From Acidobacteriota bacterium (GTDB lineage Bacteria; Acidobacteriota; Thermoanaerobaculia; Multivoradales; JAHEKO01), in contig JAOTZA010000102.1 in NCBI GenBank assembly GCA_029861655.1, forward strand, positions 1-10,310: 10,310 bases of DNA, in the 5' to 3' direction. Position numbers and translations under genes: made by a program. Every line of letters begins with the position of its first letter. Position 1 is the stretch's first letter. The notes beneath the pieces are model-generated. The model saw nothing but the letters and a program-made list of their open reading frames with translations, made no database searches and was not told the DNA's origin. Positions 1 to 7,588 of this stretch are shown here, one piece after another.

Positions 1-285
1 ACCTCAGAGCTGTCGGGTATCCCTTGGACCGGTACGGTGGCGTTGATCAAAAACGGTAAGGTCTATGTGAATCGCGGCACTCGCGAGGGCGTGAGCAGCG
101 GGCAGAGCTTTGTCGTTGGTACGGTGGATGTGATCCGGGATCCCGACACCGGTGAGGTGCTCGATGAGTCGATGAACGAACTCGCAAGGCTCAGCTGCCC
201 GACGGTCAAGGAGAAGCTGTCGATCTGCGATGTCACGTCGGGCGGGGGTGTGAAGCGCGGGATGGCGGTGCACCTCGGGATGTAG
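1..285 (+). CDS. CsgG/HfaB-type protein, C-terminal fragment (5' end outside window)
   Basis: Only the last 94 codons are present; the frame is open from base 1 and ends at TAG 283-285. The fragment has the small beta-rich domain found at the C-terminus of many CsgG-like proteins of Acidobacteriota and relatives, similar to the FlgT C-terminal domain. Visible signatures are KVYVNRGTREGV followed by SGQSFVV, then DPDTGEVL, a strand around KLSICDVTSG, and a closing VKRGMAVHLG. CsgG relatives are outer-membrane lipoproteins that form export pores or assist surface assembly, but the CsgG core and any lipobox lie outside the window, so the role is inferred from the tail alone. It converges on the kinase-TonB fusion gene, with 17 bp between the stops. 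Two cysteines (SCPT and SICD) lie 14 residues apart and could form a disulfide if the domain is exported. An alternative is another exported protein carrying the same accessory domain. Confidence 0.6.
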   Translation, partial: TSELSGIPWTGTVALIKNGKVYVNRGTREGVSSGQSFVVGTVDVIRDPDTGEVLDESMNELARLSCPTVKEKLSICDVTSGGGVKRGMAVHLGM

Positions 286-302
286 GGCGGCAGAGAGCTC
301 TA

Positions 303-2360
303 TTACGGCTTGAATTCGACCTTGAGGGCCACCCAGTCGCTGACTTCGGTTCCATCCCGGGTCGCGGCGGTCCAGCGGCTTGCCATGACAGCGCGTTTCG
401 CTTCCTGCTCGAAGCCGAGACCGATCGGGTCCGAAAGGAGTTCTGTCTCGACGGGTTTCCCTGTCTCGTCCACTAGCACCCGCAGCCGGACCGTCGCCGA
501 TCGACCCAAACGCCGAGCCACCCGCGGGTAGCGCGGGCGTGGCGCCTGGAGAATGTGGGGGGGCGTCAAGACCGGTGTTTCCATGGATGGAGCGTTGTCA
601 ACCGGCGGGGACCGGAGCGATGAGGGTGTGTCGAGGGAGGCAACAGGCTCCTTGGTGACGGTATCGAGAAATGCCGCCGGTGTGGGCGCGGGTGTCGGCT
701 CGATATTCGAGACCAGGAGCTCTGCCGGTGGAGTCACGACGACCTTCTCTGTCTCTTCGTCGGAAGAGTCCGCGTCGCTTTGGAACGCCGATGAAGCGAC
801 GTCCGGCACACTCTGTTCGACCGCTGCTGCTGGCTCCGGAATCGAGTCGACGCGTGCCGCCGTTGGTGGTGGTTCCTGTGTCGGAGGGGCCGTGCCCGCA
901 AGCTCTACTTGATCGATTTCCGGTTGGGGTGCGGGTGTGGCCCGTCGGAGTGCGGGGGTGGCCCGTCGGGTTGCGGCGCGCCGGTGGGCTGTGACCAGCT
1001 GCTCACGCAGTTGGGCCAAGCGTGGCTCGTACTCCGCCTTGAGATCTTTTTCCATCAAGGCCGCACGCGAAGCGATGAGGTCGCGGGCGATCTGGGTGTC
1101 GGCTTTGCTGGCTCTGCTGGTTTCTCGTGCGGACTTTGCGGAATCGGCGATTGAGGGCCTGTTGATCCAGAAGAAAACAGTCGCTGCAATCGTCGCGACA
1201 GCCAGCGAGGCGACCAGCCCAACCAAAAAGTCGGCCCGGCTCCGGTCTTGGTGCATGTTCGTGGCCGGCGCGGCGAGAAGTGGGGCCACTTCTTCTGCTT
1301 TCTCTTCTTCTACTTCCTTGTGCTCTTCGTCTTCTTGTTGATCTTGGTCTAAGGAGTCTGGGAGCAGGTCCGACTCGGCCGGCACCGTGAGCGAATCAGG
1401 TGACATGGTCTCGGCGCTGGTCTCGCTCCCGGCTGCCACGGTCCAACGCGCGGCCTTTTCTTCCTGGATTTCGTGAGACTCGGACTCGAGCTCTTCGCGG
1501 AAGAGGGCATGGAGGAAGAACGACAGCTGGAATGCGCTGGCGCCTCCGGCCTCGCTTGCGATGACTGTTCGGAGGTCGTGGCGCCAGCGAACGACGTCCG
1601 GGGTGCGTAGTTCCCTACGTGCCAAGCTGTGCTTTAGGAGCTCCTGGAGATCGGGGGCAAGGGGTGAGGCTTCGCCAAATGGTACGGCCTGGTCGACCTG
1701 AGCAGCGAACGGGACGTTCTTCGAGGGTGGCGACCCGGTGAGGACCTCAAAGAGGATTGCCGCCAGCGAGAAAACATCGTCGGCTGCAGCCGGAGCCGCA
1801 CCACTGCGGATTTCGGGAGAGCGGTATTTCGAATCCGGATCGAGGGTGCGCAGGCCTGGGGCGGTGTCGAAGCCGAACGTCTTGACCTTTCCCTGATGCG
1901 AGACCTGGATGAGTTCGGGGCTGAGAGAGCCGTGGAGAATAGGCGACTCCTTGAATTGGAGTTTCTGCGCCTCCACCAGGGCGGTAGCGACCTGATCCAC
2001 TATGGCGAGAGCCTGATCGACCGAAAGCGGCATGCGGCGCTCGCGGGCACGAGTGAGGATATCGTCGAGTGAACGCCCGACTTGGTAGTCATAGGCGACA
2101 AACGGAATCCCTTCCGAGATCCCGAGCTCGACCCCCCGACCAAAGAGGCGGCCTACGAGGATCTCTTGGATCGGTGCGCGATCGTGGATCCGTTCCCAGA
2201 GCTCGACGCTTGTGCTGGGGTCACGGTCGAAGAGATGCAGCAGAACTACACGATCGATGGCCCTAGCCTGAGCCCGACCGGCGCGGTAGGTCGTGCCGAG
2301 CGGAGTCTTTTTCAGCAGTCGGAAGAGATGGTAGTCGGAGAATCTGCGCTGGGACATCAT
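303..2360 (-). CDS. Pseudokinase-transmembrane-TonB C-terminal domain fusion protein
   Basis: A 685-residue protein with a probable bipartite topology. Residues about 8-268 follow the Ser/Thr kinase fold: degenerate glycine loop (KKTPLGTTYRAG, 17-28), catalytic-loop equivalent LHGSLSPELIQV (142-153), activation-segment end KYRSPE (178-183) and helix DDVFSLAAILFEVLTG (194-209). Key residues are missing: the VAIK lysine position reads VLLHLF (39-44), HRD reads HGS, the loop Lys and Asn are Ser and Leu, and DFG reads GFD (163-165). Catalysis is therefore unlikely. An acidic stretch (339-357) precedes one membrane helix (about 377-399), then a charged helical segment (about 405-465), a long Pro/Ala-rich linker, and a TonB_C-like domain (about 600-685, with RPRYPRVARR and VRLRVLVDETGKP). 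The N-terminus should be cytoplasmic and the TonB domain periplasmic. The start is one of two adjacent ATGs (2360 or 2357); no clear Shine-Dalgarno precedes them. It lies 98 bp after mltG on the same strand. No TonB-dependent receptor or ExbBD genes are visible. Confidence 0.88.
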   Translation of the reverse strand: MMSQRRFSDYHLFRLLKKTPLGTTYRAGRAQARAIDRVVLLHLFDRDPSTSVELWERIHDRAPIQEILVGRLFGRGVELGISEGIPFVAYDYQVGRSLDDILTRARERRMPLSVDQALAIVDQVATALVEAQKLQFKESPILHGSLSPELIQVSHQGKVKTFGFDTAPGLRTLDPDSKYRSPEIRSGAAPAAADDVFSLAAILFEVLTGSPPSKNVPFAAQVDQAVPFGEASPLAPDLQELLKHSLARRELRTPDVVRWRHDLRTVIASEAGGASAFQLSFFLHALFREELESESHEIQEEKAARWTVAAGSETSAETMSPDSLTVPAESDLLPDSLDQDQQEDEEHKEVEEEKAEEVAPLLAAPATNMHQDRSRADFLVGLVASLAVATIAATVFFWINRPSIADSAKSARETSRASKADTQIARDLIASRAALMEKDLKAEYEPRLAQLREQLVTAHRRAATRRATPALRRATPAPQPEIDQVELAGTAPPTQEPPPTAARVDSIPEPAAAVEQSVPDVASSAFQSDADSSDEETEKVVVTPPAELLVSNIEPTPAPTPAAFLDTVTKEPVASLDTPSSLRSPPVDNAPSMETPVLTPPHILQAPRPRYPRVARRLGRSATVRLRVLVDETGKPVETELLSDPIGLGFEQEAKRAVMASRWTAATRDGTEVSDWVALKVEFKP
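927..968 (-). repeat. 21-bp tandem duplication within the Pro/Ala linker
   Basis: Two adjacent 21-base units (948-968 and 927-947) match at 19 of 21 positions. They encode consecutive heptapeptides, RRATPAL and RRATPAP (residues 465-478 of the kinase-TonB fusion). A further RRAAT just before them (460-464) may be a decayed extra copy. The repeat keeps the frame and lies where the helical segment gives way to the flexible linker. It is most simply explained by slippage in a low-complexity linker. Confidence 0.7.
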
Positions 2361-2458
2361 GGTGCTGTCGACGCGTGACGGCGGTGGTGTTCACCGTCGC
2401 CTCTTCCTCGCCGCTTAGTTGACCTCGTGGACCGCCGGTCCGACTATGGAGCCGGTCA

Positions 2459-3520
2459 CTATTTCCTTTTCTCCGCGGCCCATTTTTCCCGCCAGTACTG
2501 ACGCTGCCATTTGTTGACCGCCCGGTTGTGCTCGGCAAGGGTGGAGGAGAAGACATGTGTCCCGTCGTTGCGACTGACAAAGTAGAGATAGGGCACTTCG
2601 GCCGGTTGGGCGGCGGCCCGGAGGCTTGCGAGGCCCGGAGAGCAGATCGGTCCCGGTGGCAAACCGGTGTGGACGTAGGTGTTGTATGGATGGTCGATCC
2701 TCAGGTCCGTGCGCCGAATGTTGCCGTCCCAGGTCCCGAGTCGTTTGAGCGCAAAGATCACGGTCGGGTCAGCGTAGAGCGCGATGCTTCTTTCGAGCCG
2801 GTTTGTGTAGACGCCAGCGACAACGGCGCGCTCGCTGTCGACCAGGGTCTCCTTCTCGATAATGGAAGCGAGCGAGACCAGGTCTCGTGGACTCTCGAGT
2901 TGGCGTTCGGCCGACAGCAGCACCCGGACGTCTTTCTCGAAACGGCGGCGGAAGGTACCGACCAGGGTCGCCACGATCTCGGTCTCGCTGGTACCGCGAG
3001 CGAAGGCGTAGGTATCGGGGAACAGATACCCTTCCAAGTCGGTCGCTTGGGGGTCCAGGTCGCGGATGAGGTCCACGGACCGCATGGCCGCGAGAAAGGC
3101 GTCGAGTGTGCCAAAGCCGTTCGCGGTCAATGTTGCCGCAATCTCTTCGAGCGTCAACCCTTCGAGCAGAGTGACCTCGTGGAGAACCACTTCCCCATGG
3201 GACAATTTGTCGAGAATCTGGGACGCAGTCGCGGCGCCGCTAAATCGATACTCGCCCGCTTGCAGAGCCGGCTCTTCGAGGACGTAGCGAAAATAGAGGC
3301 GGGTGAGCGTCGCGTGCTGCAGCACGCCCTCGGCAGCGAGTCTCTCGAAAATGGCTCGAGCGCTCTGACCGCTTTCGACGATGACGGTCTTCTCCGTCTC
3401 GGAGAACCCCTTGAAGGGTTCGTTCAGACGAGTCCAGGACCAACCGAAGGCGATCCCGGCGGCGATCGCGACCAGGGCCAGAACCAGACCCAGCCACACA
3501 AGGACTCGCCGAGCGCTCAT
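2459..3520 (-). CDS. mltG: Endolytic murein transglycosylase MltG (YceG-like)
   Basis: This 353-residue protein has the length and motifs of MltG, the inner-membrane lytic transglycosylase that cuts nascent glycan strands and so limits their length. A single N-terminal membrane anchor spans about residues 6-27. It is followed by a LysM-like region (about 44-115), an EGYLFPDTY motif (163-171) and the catalytic signature LASIIEKET (217-225), in which E222 corresponds to the catalytic glutamate of E. coli MltG. The family-typical YNTYVHTGLPPGPICSPG (279-296) and YLYFVSRNDGTHVFSSTLAEHN (311-332) complete the domain. The ATG at 3520 shares ATGA with the ruvX stop, which suggests translational coupling and confirms the start. 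The ruvX-mltG pairing fits the frequent co-location of yqgF and yceG relatives in bacterial genomes. Nothing appears truncated or mutated. Confidence 0.96.
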   Translation of the reverse strand: MSARRVLVWLGLVLALVAIAAGIAFGWSWTRLNEPFKGFSETEKTVIVESGQSARAIFERLAAEGVLQHATLTRLYFRYVLEEPALQAGEYRFSGAATASQILDKLSHGEVVLHEVTLLEGLTLEEIAATLTANGFGTLDAFLAAMRSVDLIRDLDPQATDLEGYLFPDTYAFARGTSETEIVATLVGTFRRRFEKDVRVLLSAERQLESPRDLVSLASIIEKETLVDSERAVVAGVYTNRLERSIALYADPTVIFALKRLGTWDGNIRRTDLRIDHPYNTYVHTGLPPGPICSPGLASLRAAAQPAEVPYLYFVSRNDGTHVFSSTLAEHNRAVNKWQRQYWREKWAAEKRK

Positions 3521-3933
3521 GGTTCGAGCTCGTTGTCGAGCGCTTCCTGAAGAATGATCTGGGCTGCCACCGCGTCGACCCGGTCAGGGTGCTTTCGCGG
3601 ATCGATGCCGGATTCGCGGAGTCGCTGCTCGGCCTCACGGCTGGTGAGAGACTCGTTGACAAAGATGGGCTCGAGCCCGCTTGCCCGTTCGAGCTTTTCC
3701 GCAAAAGCTCGAACGCCCCTGGATGCCGGCCCGCGTTTGCCGTCGAGATTCACGGGGTCCCCGAGGACGAGCTTCCCGACACCCTCCGCGGCCACGATTT
3801 CACAGATCCGCCGTACGAGGCTGCGATCGTTGTGACGCTCGAGGGTGGTGAGCGGCCTGGCGAGCCTCCCCGACGGGTCGGAGACCGCCAGCCCTACCCT
3901 GCGGGCGCCGAAGTCAACCGCTAGCACCTTCAT
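3517..3933 (-). CDS. ruvX: RuvX/YqgF family putative Holliday junction resolvase or pre-16S rRNA nuclease
   Basis: Starting at the ATG at 3933 gives 138 residues, the usual family length. The frame stays open for 21 more codons upstream, but that extension resembles nothing in the family, whereas MKVLAVDFG starts exactly where family members do. The RNase H-like fold is supported by AVDFGARRVGLAVSD (5-19, acidic D7), LVLGDPVNLDG (55-65), VNESLTSREAE (92-102, E94) and RVDAVAAQIILQEAL (118-132, D120). D7, E94 and D120 are the expected metal-binding acidic residues. The family has been proposed to act as a Holliday junction resolvase; in E. coli YqgF is implicated in maturation of the 16S rRNA 5' end. 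The gene is first in the minus-strand run, and its TGA overlaps the mltG ATG by four bases. The Shine-Dalgarno is weak. Confidence 0.94.
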   Translation of the reverse strand: MKVLAVDFGARRVGLAVSDPSGRLARPLTTLERHNDRSLVRRICEIVAAEGVGKLVLGDPVNLDGKRGPASRGVRAFAEKLERASGLEPIFVNESLTSREAEQRLRESGIDPRKHPDRVDAVAAQIILQEALDNELEP

Positions 3934-4034
3934 CGCGATGAGTACTTTGGCGGCGGCATGCCAATGTGTCAACCAAAGCCGGTCATGCGATAGCATCGCC
4001 CGGCCACGGCGATTTGCTGAGGGTAGCTCTCCTG
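3934..4034. promoter_or_regulatory. Divergent intergenic spacer with candidate promoters for the ruvX and thiolase transcripts
   Basis: This 101-bp gap separates oppositely directed genes, so both promoters should be in or near it. On the minus strand there is a perfect TTGACA (3972-3967). The hexamer 17 bases downstream (CAAAGT, 3949-3944) matches the -10 consensus at only 3 of 6 positions, and a start there would leave a leader of only a few bases before ruvX. On the plus strand, GTGTCA (3966-3971) and GATAGC (3989-3994), also 17 bases apart and with an upstream TG, form a weak match. If both were real, the two -35 boxes would nearly coincide. The inverted repeat GCGAT-agc-ATCGC (3987-3999) and the palindrome GGCATGCC (3955-3962) could be protein-binding sites. 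These are consensus matches by eye; this lineage's sigma-factor preferences are unknown. Confidence 0.35.
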
Positions 4035-5213
4035 ATGAAGGACATCGTCATTCTCGGCACCGCGCGCACGCCTATTGGCTGCTTTGGGGGACAACTCGGT
4101 TCGCTGCCAGCCCCGCGTTTGGGTGCGCGCGCCTTGAGCGCCGCAATCGAGAGGTCGGAGCTCACACCGGTCGATATCGAACACGTCTACATGGGGGGAG
4201 TGCTGACCGCGGGCGTTGGTCAGGCTCCAGCGCGGCAGGTGGCCCTTGGGGCGGGATGCTTGCCTTCTACGGGTGCGGTCACCGTCGGCAAGGTCTGCGG
4301 ATCGTCCATGAGGGCCGTGATGACCGCCAGCAACGATCTCCGTTGCGGCGATTTCGAAGTGGTCGCCGCCGGCGGTATGGAGAGCATGAGTAGCGCTCCC
4401 TATCTGGTAAGCGGCGCGCGAGATGGTCTGCGTCTAGGGCACGGGCGGCTGATTGATTCGATGATTCACGATGGATTGTGGGATCCGTACAACGATACCC
4501 ACATGGGAAATTGCGCCGAAACCTGCGCGGCCAAATACTCTTTCTCGCGCGCGAGTCAAGATGAATACTCGTTGGAGAGCTACCGCCGGGCGCGCGAGGC
4601 TGCGGATAGCGGGGCCTTTGCCGCCGAAATCGCCGCGGTCGAAGTGCCACAGCGCAAGGGTAACCCGCGGATGGTAGACCGTGACGAGGAGCCCTATCGA
4701 GTCGATCTAGAGAGAATGGGACGGCTCAGACCGGCCTTTGACAAGAACGGCACCGTCACAGCGGCCAATTCATCGAAGATCAACGACGGGGCAGCGGCCC
4801 TGGTGCTCACGACCGCGGAGAAGGCATCCGAGCTCGGCGTTCGGCCTCGAGCGCGGATCCTCGCGCATTCCACGTTCGCGCAGGACCCGGAGTGGTTTAC
4901 GACCGCTCCGGTGGGAGCGGTTGGCAAGCTCCTCGAGAAGACCGGTTCGACTGTAGAAGACTTCGATCTCTGGGAAGTCAACGAAGCCTTTGCGGTGGTC
5001 GCGATGGCGTTTCTCGAGGAGCTGGGGCTACCCCACGAGAAAGTGAATGTACATGGCGGAGCAGTGGCCCTTGGGCACCCCATTGGTGCATCGGGCGCAC
5101 GCATCATCATTACTCTGCTGCACGCGTTGGAACGGCATGACTCGAAGAAGGGTTGTGCCGCTATCTGCATCGGCGGAGGAGAGGCGACGGCGATTGCGAT
5201 CGAGAGGTTGTAG
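4035..5213 (+). CDS. Acetyl-CoA acetyltransferase (thiolase family)
   Basis: This 392-residue protein has the full length and all catalytic motifs of biosynthetic-type thiolases, which condense two acetyl-CoA to acetoacetyl-CoA or run the reverse cleavage. The acyl-accepting cysteine is C88 in GKVCGSSMRAV. The NEAFA motif starts at N316, the catalytic histidine is H348 in GGAVALGHPIGASGARI, and the second active-site cysteine is C378 in AAICIGGGEATA. These positions agree closely with C89/H348/C378 of the Zoogloea enzyme. The ATG at 4035 is chosen because MKDIVILGTARTPIG is the family's usual N-terminus; the longer in-frame extension to 3966 lies in the spacer. The protein should be cytosolic and tetrameric. 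It may serve fatty-acid oxidation, ketone or polyhydroxyalkanoate metabolism, or an isoprenoid route; no neighbour identifies which. The lptD start is four bases beyond its stop. Confidence 0.95.
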   Translation: MKDIVILGTARTPIGCFGGQLGSLPAPRLGARALSAAIERSELTPVDIEHVYMGGVLTAGVGQAPARQVALGAGCLPSTGAVTVGKVCGSSMRAVMTASNDLRCGDFEVVAAGGMESMSSAPYLVSGARDGLRLGHGRLIDSMIHDGLWDPYNDTHMGNCAETCAAKYSFSRASQDEYSLESYRRAREAADSGAFAAEIAAVEVPQRKGNPRMVDRDEEPYRVDLERMGRLRPAFDKNGTVTAANSSKINDGAAALVLTTAEKASELGVRPRARILAHSTFAQDPEWFTTAPVGAVGKLLEKTGSTVEDFDLWEVNEAFAVVAMAFLEELGLPHEKVNVHGGAVALGHPIGASGARIIITLLHALERHDSKKGCAAICIGGGEATAIAIERL

Positions 5214-5217
5214 AACG

Positions 5218-7581
5218 ATGAAGACGCGAAACGGTTTCACTCGGCTTCTCGCGACGCCTGTTGGTCTGGTTGCGATTGCGACAGTCCTTTGGACCGCTCC
5301 GCAGGTTGTCCGTGCACAGGATGAAGCTCCGGTCGAAGACCCTGGAGCGGGTCTGGCTCTGGTCGATGACAGCATCGCCCGGGCGGGTGCCGAGCCGACG
5401 GCCGAGGAACGCGAGAGCGACGAGTTCCTGCCGCCCGCGCCCAGCCGGATCACCTTCGATGTGCCTTTTTCGGCCGAAAAAGGGGGCGGCTCGGCAACGG
5501 GCAGTGCCGGGACCGTGGACTATCTCGGCGAGAACCAGATCGTCGCCGCCGGTGCCGTGGAGTTCCGCTACCAGAACACCAAGGTCCTGGCGGAGCGTGT
5601 CGAAGTGGACCTAGAGAGCAAGACCGTGGTCGCGGAAGGAAACGTCATCTTGGACGAGGGCCCCAGTCGAGTGACCGGAACCCGCCTCGTGTACGACCTC
5701 GACACCCGTACGGGGACGGTCTACGACGCCGCGGCTTTTGTCGATCCGGATATGTTCCTGACCGGGACGGAGATCAGCAAGGAGGGTGAGCACCTTTACA
5801 CGATCACCGATGGGACCGTTACCGCCTGCTCCGAGGATTTGACACCCGACTGGAGCTTCAAGCTCGGCCGGGGCCGGGTCAATCTCGAGGGCTGGGCGCG
5901 GATTCACAACACCACCATGCGGGTCAAGAAGCTGCCGGTGTTCTACTTTCCCTATTTACTTTTCCCGGCGCGGCAGGACCGCACCTCGGGCTTTCTGTTT
6001 CCCAATATCGGGTACTCCAGCGAACGTGGTACGCGTCTCAGCCTGGCCTGGTACCAGACTCTGGGCCCCAGCTATGATGCGACCTTTTTCGCCGACATTT
6101 ACGGTGAGGACTACTATGGTTTTGGCAGCGAATTTCGGTACCGCCCCAGCCACGGCACCGGGGGTGTGATCCAGGCGCAGCTGATCGATGACCCGAATGA
6201 CTTGCTGTCTGATGGGACACCGGCCGGAACTCGGTGGAAGGCGCGTATCGACCACACCAGCGAGGATCTACCCTGGGGGCTGCGCGGCGTCATTCGATAC
6301 CTCGACTTCTCCGACTTCGAGTTCTTCCGCGACTTCGAGCGCGATTTCAACAACATCTCGATTCGCACACTGTGGTCCTCGGCCTTTGTCGCCGGTAGCT
6401 GGGGGTCGCATTCGCTCAATGTGCTGGTCGACGATCGCGAGACGTTTATTCAGCAGGGTGTCACGGTCAACCAGCGCCAGCTTCCGGAGATCGAGTATCG
6501 GCTGCGATCGAGACAGCTCGGAAATCTTCCGCTCTATCTCGATTTGCTGAGCTCGGTCAATTTGTTCGAGGTCTCTCGCACCAACGATTTGCAGGAATCC
6601 TACACCCGCTACGATGTGGCGCCGAGCCTGACGTTCCCCTTTGCGCCGGCGCCGTGGTTGTCGATGTCGGTGGTGGCCGCCGGGCGAACGACGTCATACG
6701 GCAACAGTCTGACCGCGGACCGCCAGGCGTTTAGTGGTGAATCGTTGACACGGACGTTTCCTTCGGCCAGCGCTCAGATCATCGGACCTTCTTTCTCGAG
6801 GATCTTCGACGCCAAGATCGGCCGCTTTGGCAAGTTCAAGCATGTAGTAGAGCCTCGCTTCGCCTACCTTCTCATCGACGAATTCGAGGACCAGAACCTG
6901 GTGCCCCTCTTCGACGAGGTGGACACTCTCGTGGATCAGGAGCTGTTTTCGGTCTCCCTGGTCAACCGGCTTCTCGCCAAGCCGGCCGACGAGAAGTCAC
7001 TGGAGGGGGCTCGAGAAATCATGTCGTTCGAGATCGGGCAAGCGTTCAGCCTGCGTGATGACAAACCGTTCCAGCAATCGAGCAATCGTGTCTTGCAGAC
7101 AAAGGACGGACCGATTGCCGCGCGGCTCAGGTTCAATCCAAGCCCAATCACCAATTTCGAGTTGCGGGCTCAGTACAACACGCTCTTCAACAAGGTCGAA
7201 TCCGCTTCGCTTTTGGGTGGCACCCGGTTTGGGGACCACTCGGTCGGTTTGAGCTGGGTGGCTCGTGTCAATGCTGAAGACGCCGTGACCACGAGCCACC
7301 AGGCCCGGCTCTATACCGACTTTGCGGTAGTCCCAAACCGATTGCGACTCGGCTCTCAGATCAATTTCGACCTCGAGCAGAATTTTCTGCAGATGCAGCG
7401 GCACGTGCTCACCTATACCTCGCAGTGCTATGGCGTGCGGTTCGAGTGGCGAGAGCTCGCCAGGGTGCTAGCTGCCGGAGAAGAGGAAACGACGGCAGAG
7501 TATCTGCTGGCGATCTCGCTCAAGAATATCGGTACTTTTCTCGATCTCAACGGCGGCGATACCAACGGGTTCCGTCCCTAG
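5218..7581 (+). CDS. lptD: LPS-assembly protein LptD (OstA/Imp)
   Basis: LptD is the outer-membrane barrel that, with the lipoprotein LptE, inserts LPS into the outer leaflet. From the ATG at 5218 the protein has 787 residues, close to the E. coli length. A signal peptide (about 1-33, hydrophobic core LVAIATVLW, likely cut after VRA) leads into an acidic linker. An OstA/LptA-like beta-jellyroll follows (about 97-235, with QIVAAGAVEFRYQN and VVAEGNVILDEG). The barrel opens with KKLPVFYFPYLLFP (237-250) and RTSGFLFPNIGYSS (255-268), typical of LptD, and ends in repeated amphipathic strands. Only two cysteines are present, C204 (TVTACSEDL) and C737 (TSQCYGVRFEW). The frame stays open upstream through the thiolase gene, but that extension lacks a signal peptide and is rejected. 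No lptE or lptA is visible nearby. Confidence 0.95.
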   Translation: MKTRNGFTRLLATPVGLVAIATVLWTAPQVVRAQDEAPVEDPGAGLALVDDSIARAGAEPTAEERESDEFLPPAPSRITFDVPFSAEKGGGSATGSAGTVDYLGENQIVAAGAVEFRYQNTKVLAERVEVDLESKTVVAEGNVILDEGPSRVTGTRLVYDLDTRTGTVYDAAAFVDPDMFLTGTEISKEGEHLYTITDGTVTACSEDLTPDWSFKLGRGRVNLEGWARIHNTTMRVKKLPVFYFPYLLFPARQDRTSGFLFPNIGYSSERGTRLSLAWYQTLGPSYDATFFADIYGEDYYGFGSEFRYRPSHGTGGVIQAQLIDDPNDLLSDGTPAGTRWKARIDHTSEDLPWGLRGVIRYLDFSDFEFFRDFERDFNNISIRTLWSSAFVAGSWGSHSLNVLVDDRETFIQQGVTVNQRQLPEIEYRLRSRQLGNLPLYLDLLSSVNLFEVSRTNDLQESYTRYDVAPSLTFPFAPAPWLSMSVVAAGRTTSYGNSLTADRQAFSGESLTRTFPSASAQIIGPSFSRIFDAKIGRFGKFKHVVEPRFAYLLIDEFEDQNLVPLFDEVDTLVDQELFSVSLVNRLLAKPADEKSLEGAREIMSFEIGQAFSLRDDKPFQQSSNRVLQTKDGPIAARLRFNPSPITNFELRAQYNTLFNKVESASLLGGTRFGDHSVGLSWVARVNAEDAVTTSHQARLYTDFAVVPNRLRLGSQINFDLEQNFLQMQRHVLTYTSQCYGVRFEWRELARVLAAGEEETTAEYLLAISLKNIGTFLDLNGGDTNGFRP

Positions 7582-7588
7582 CAGCCCG

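Noticed and set aside
294..301. Palindrome AGAGCTCT between the convergent stops
   Set aside because: Eight bases with no loop is expected by chance and cannot form a terminator stem.
553..1341. Several plus-strand open frames of 80-134 codons opposite the linker of the TonB fusion gene
   Set aside because: They are low-complexity Ser/Arg/Gly translations caused by the Pro/Ala-rich coding on the other strand, with no plausible start signals or domains.
2361..2458. Imperfect inverted repeat GGCGGTGGTG / CACCGTCGCC (2380-2401) between mltG and the fusion gene
   Set aside because: The arms match at 8 of 10 positions with only two bases between them and no T-run, so neither a terminator nor an attenuator is supported. 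Nothing else is seen in this 98-bp gap.
2528..3550. A 340-codon open frame on the plus strand opposite mltG
   Set aside because: It mirrors the GC-rich third-position pattern of mltG, which has full family motifs on the other strand. Its translation shows no recognisable domain.
3966..4034. Possible 23-codon extension of the thiolase
   Set aside because: Family members start at the equivalent of MKDIVILGTARTP, and the extension lies in the promoter spacer.
5047..5217. Possible 57-codon N-terminal extension of LptD, overlapping the thiolase gene
   Set aside because: The extension would bury the signal peptide, which begins naturally at the ATG at 5218, four bases after the thiolase stop.
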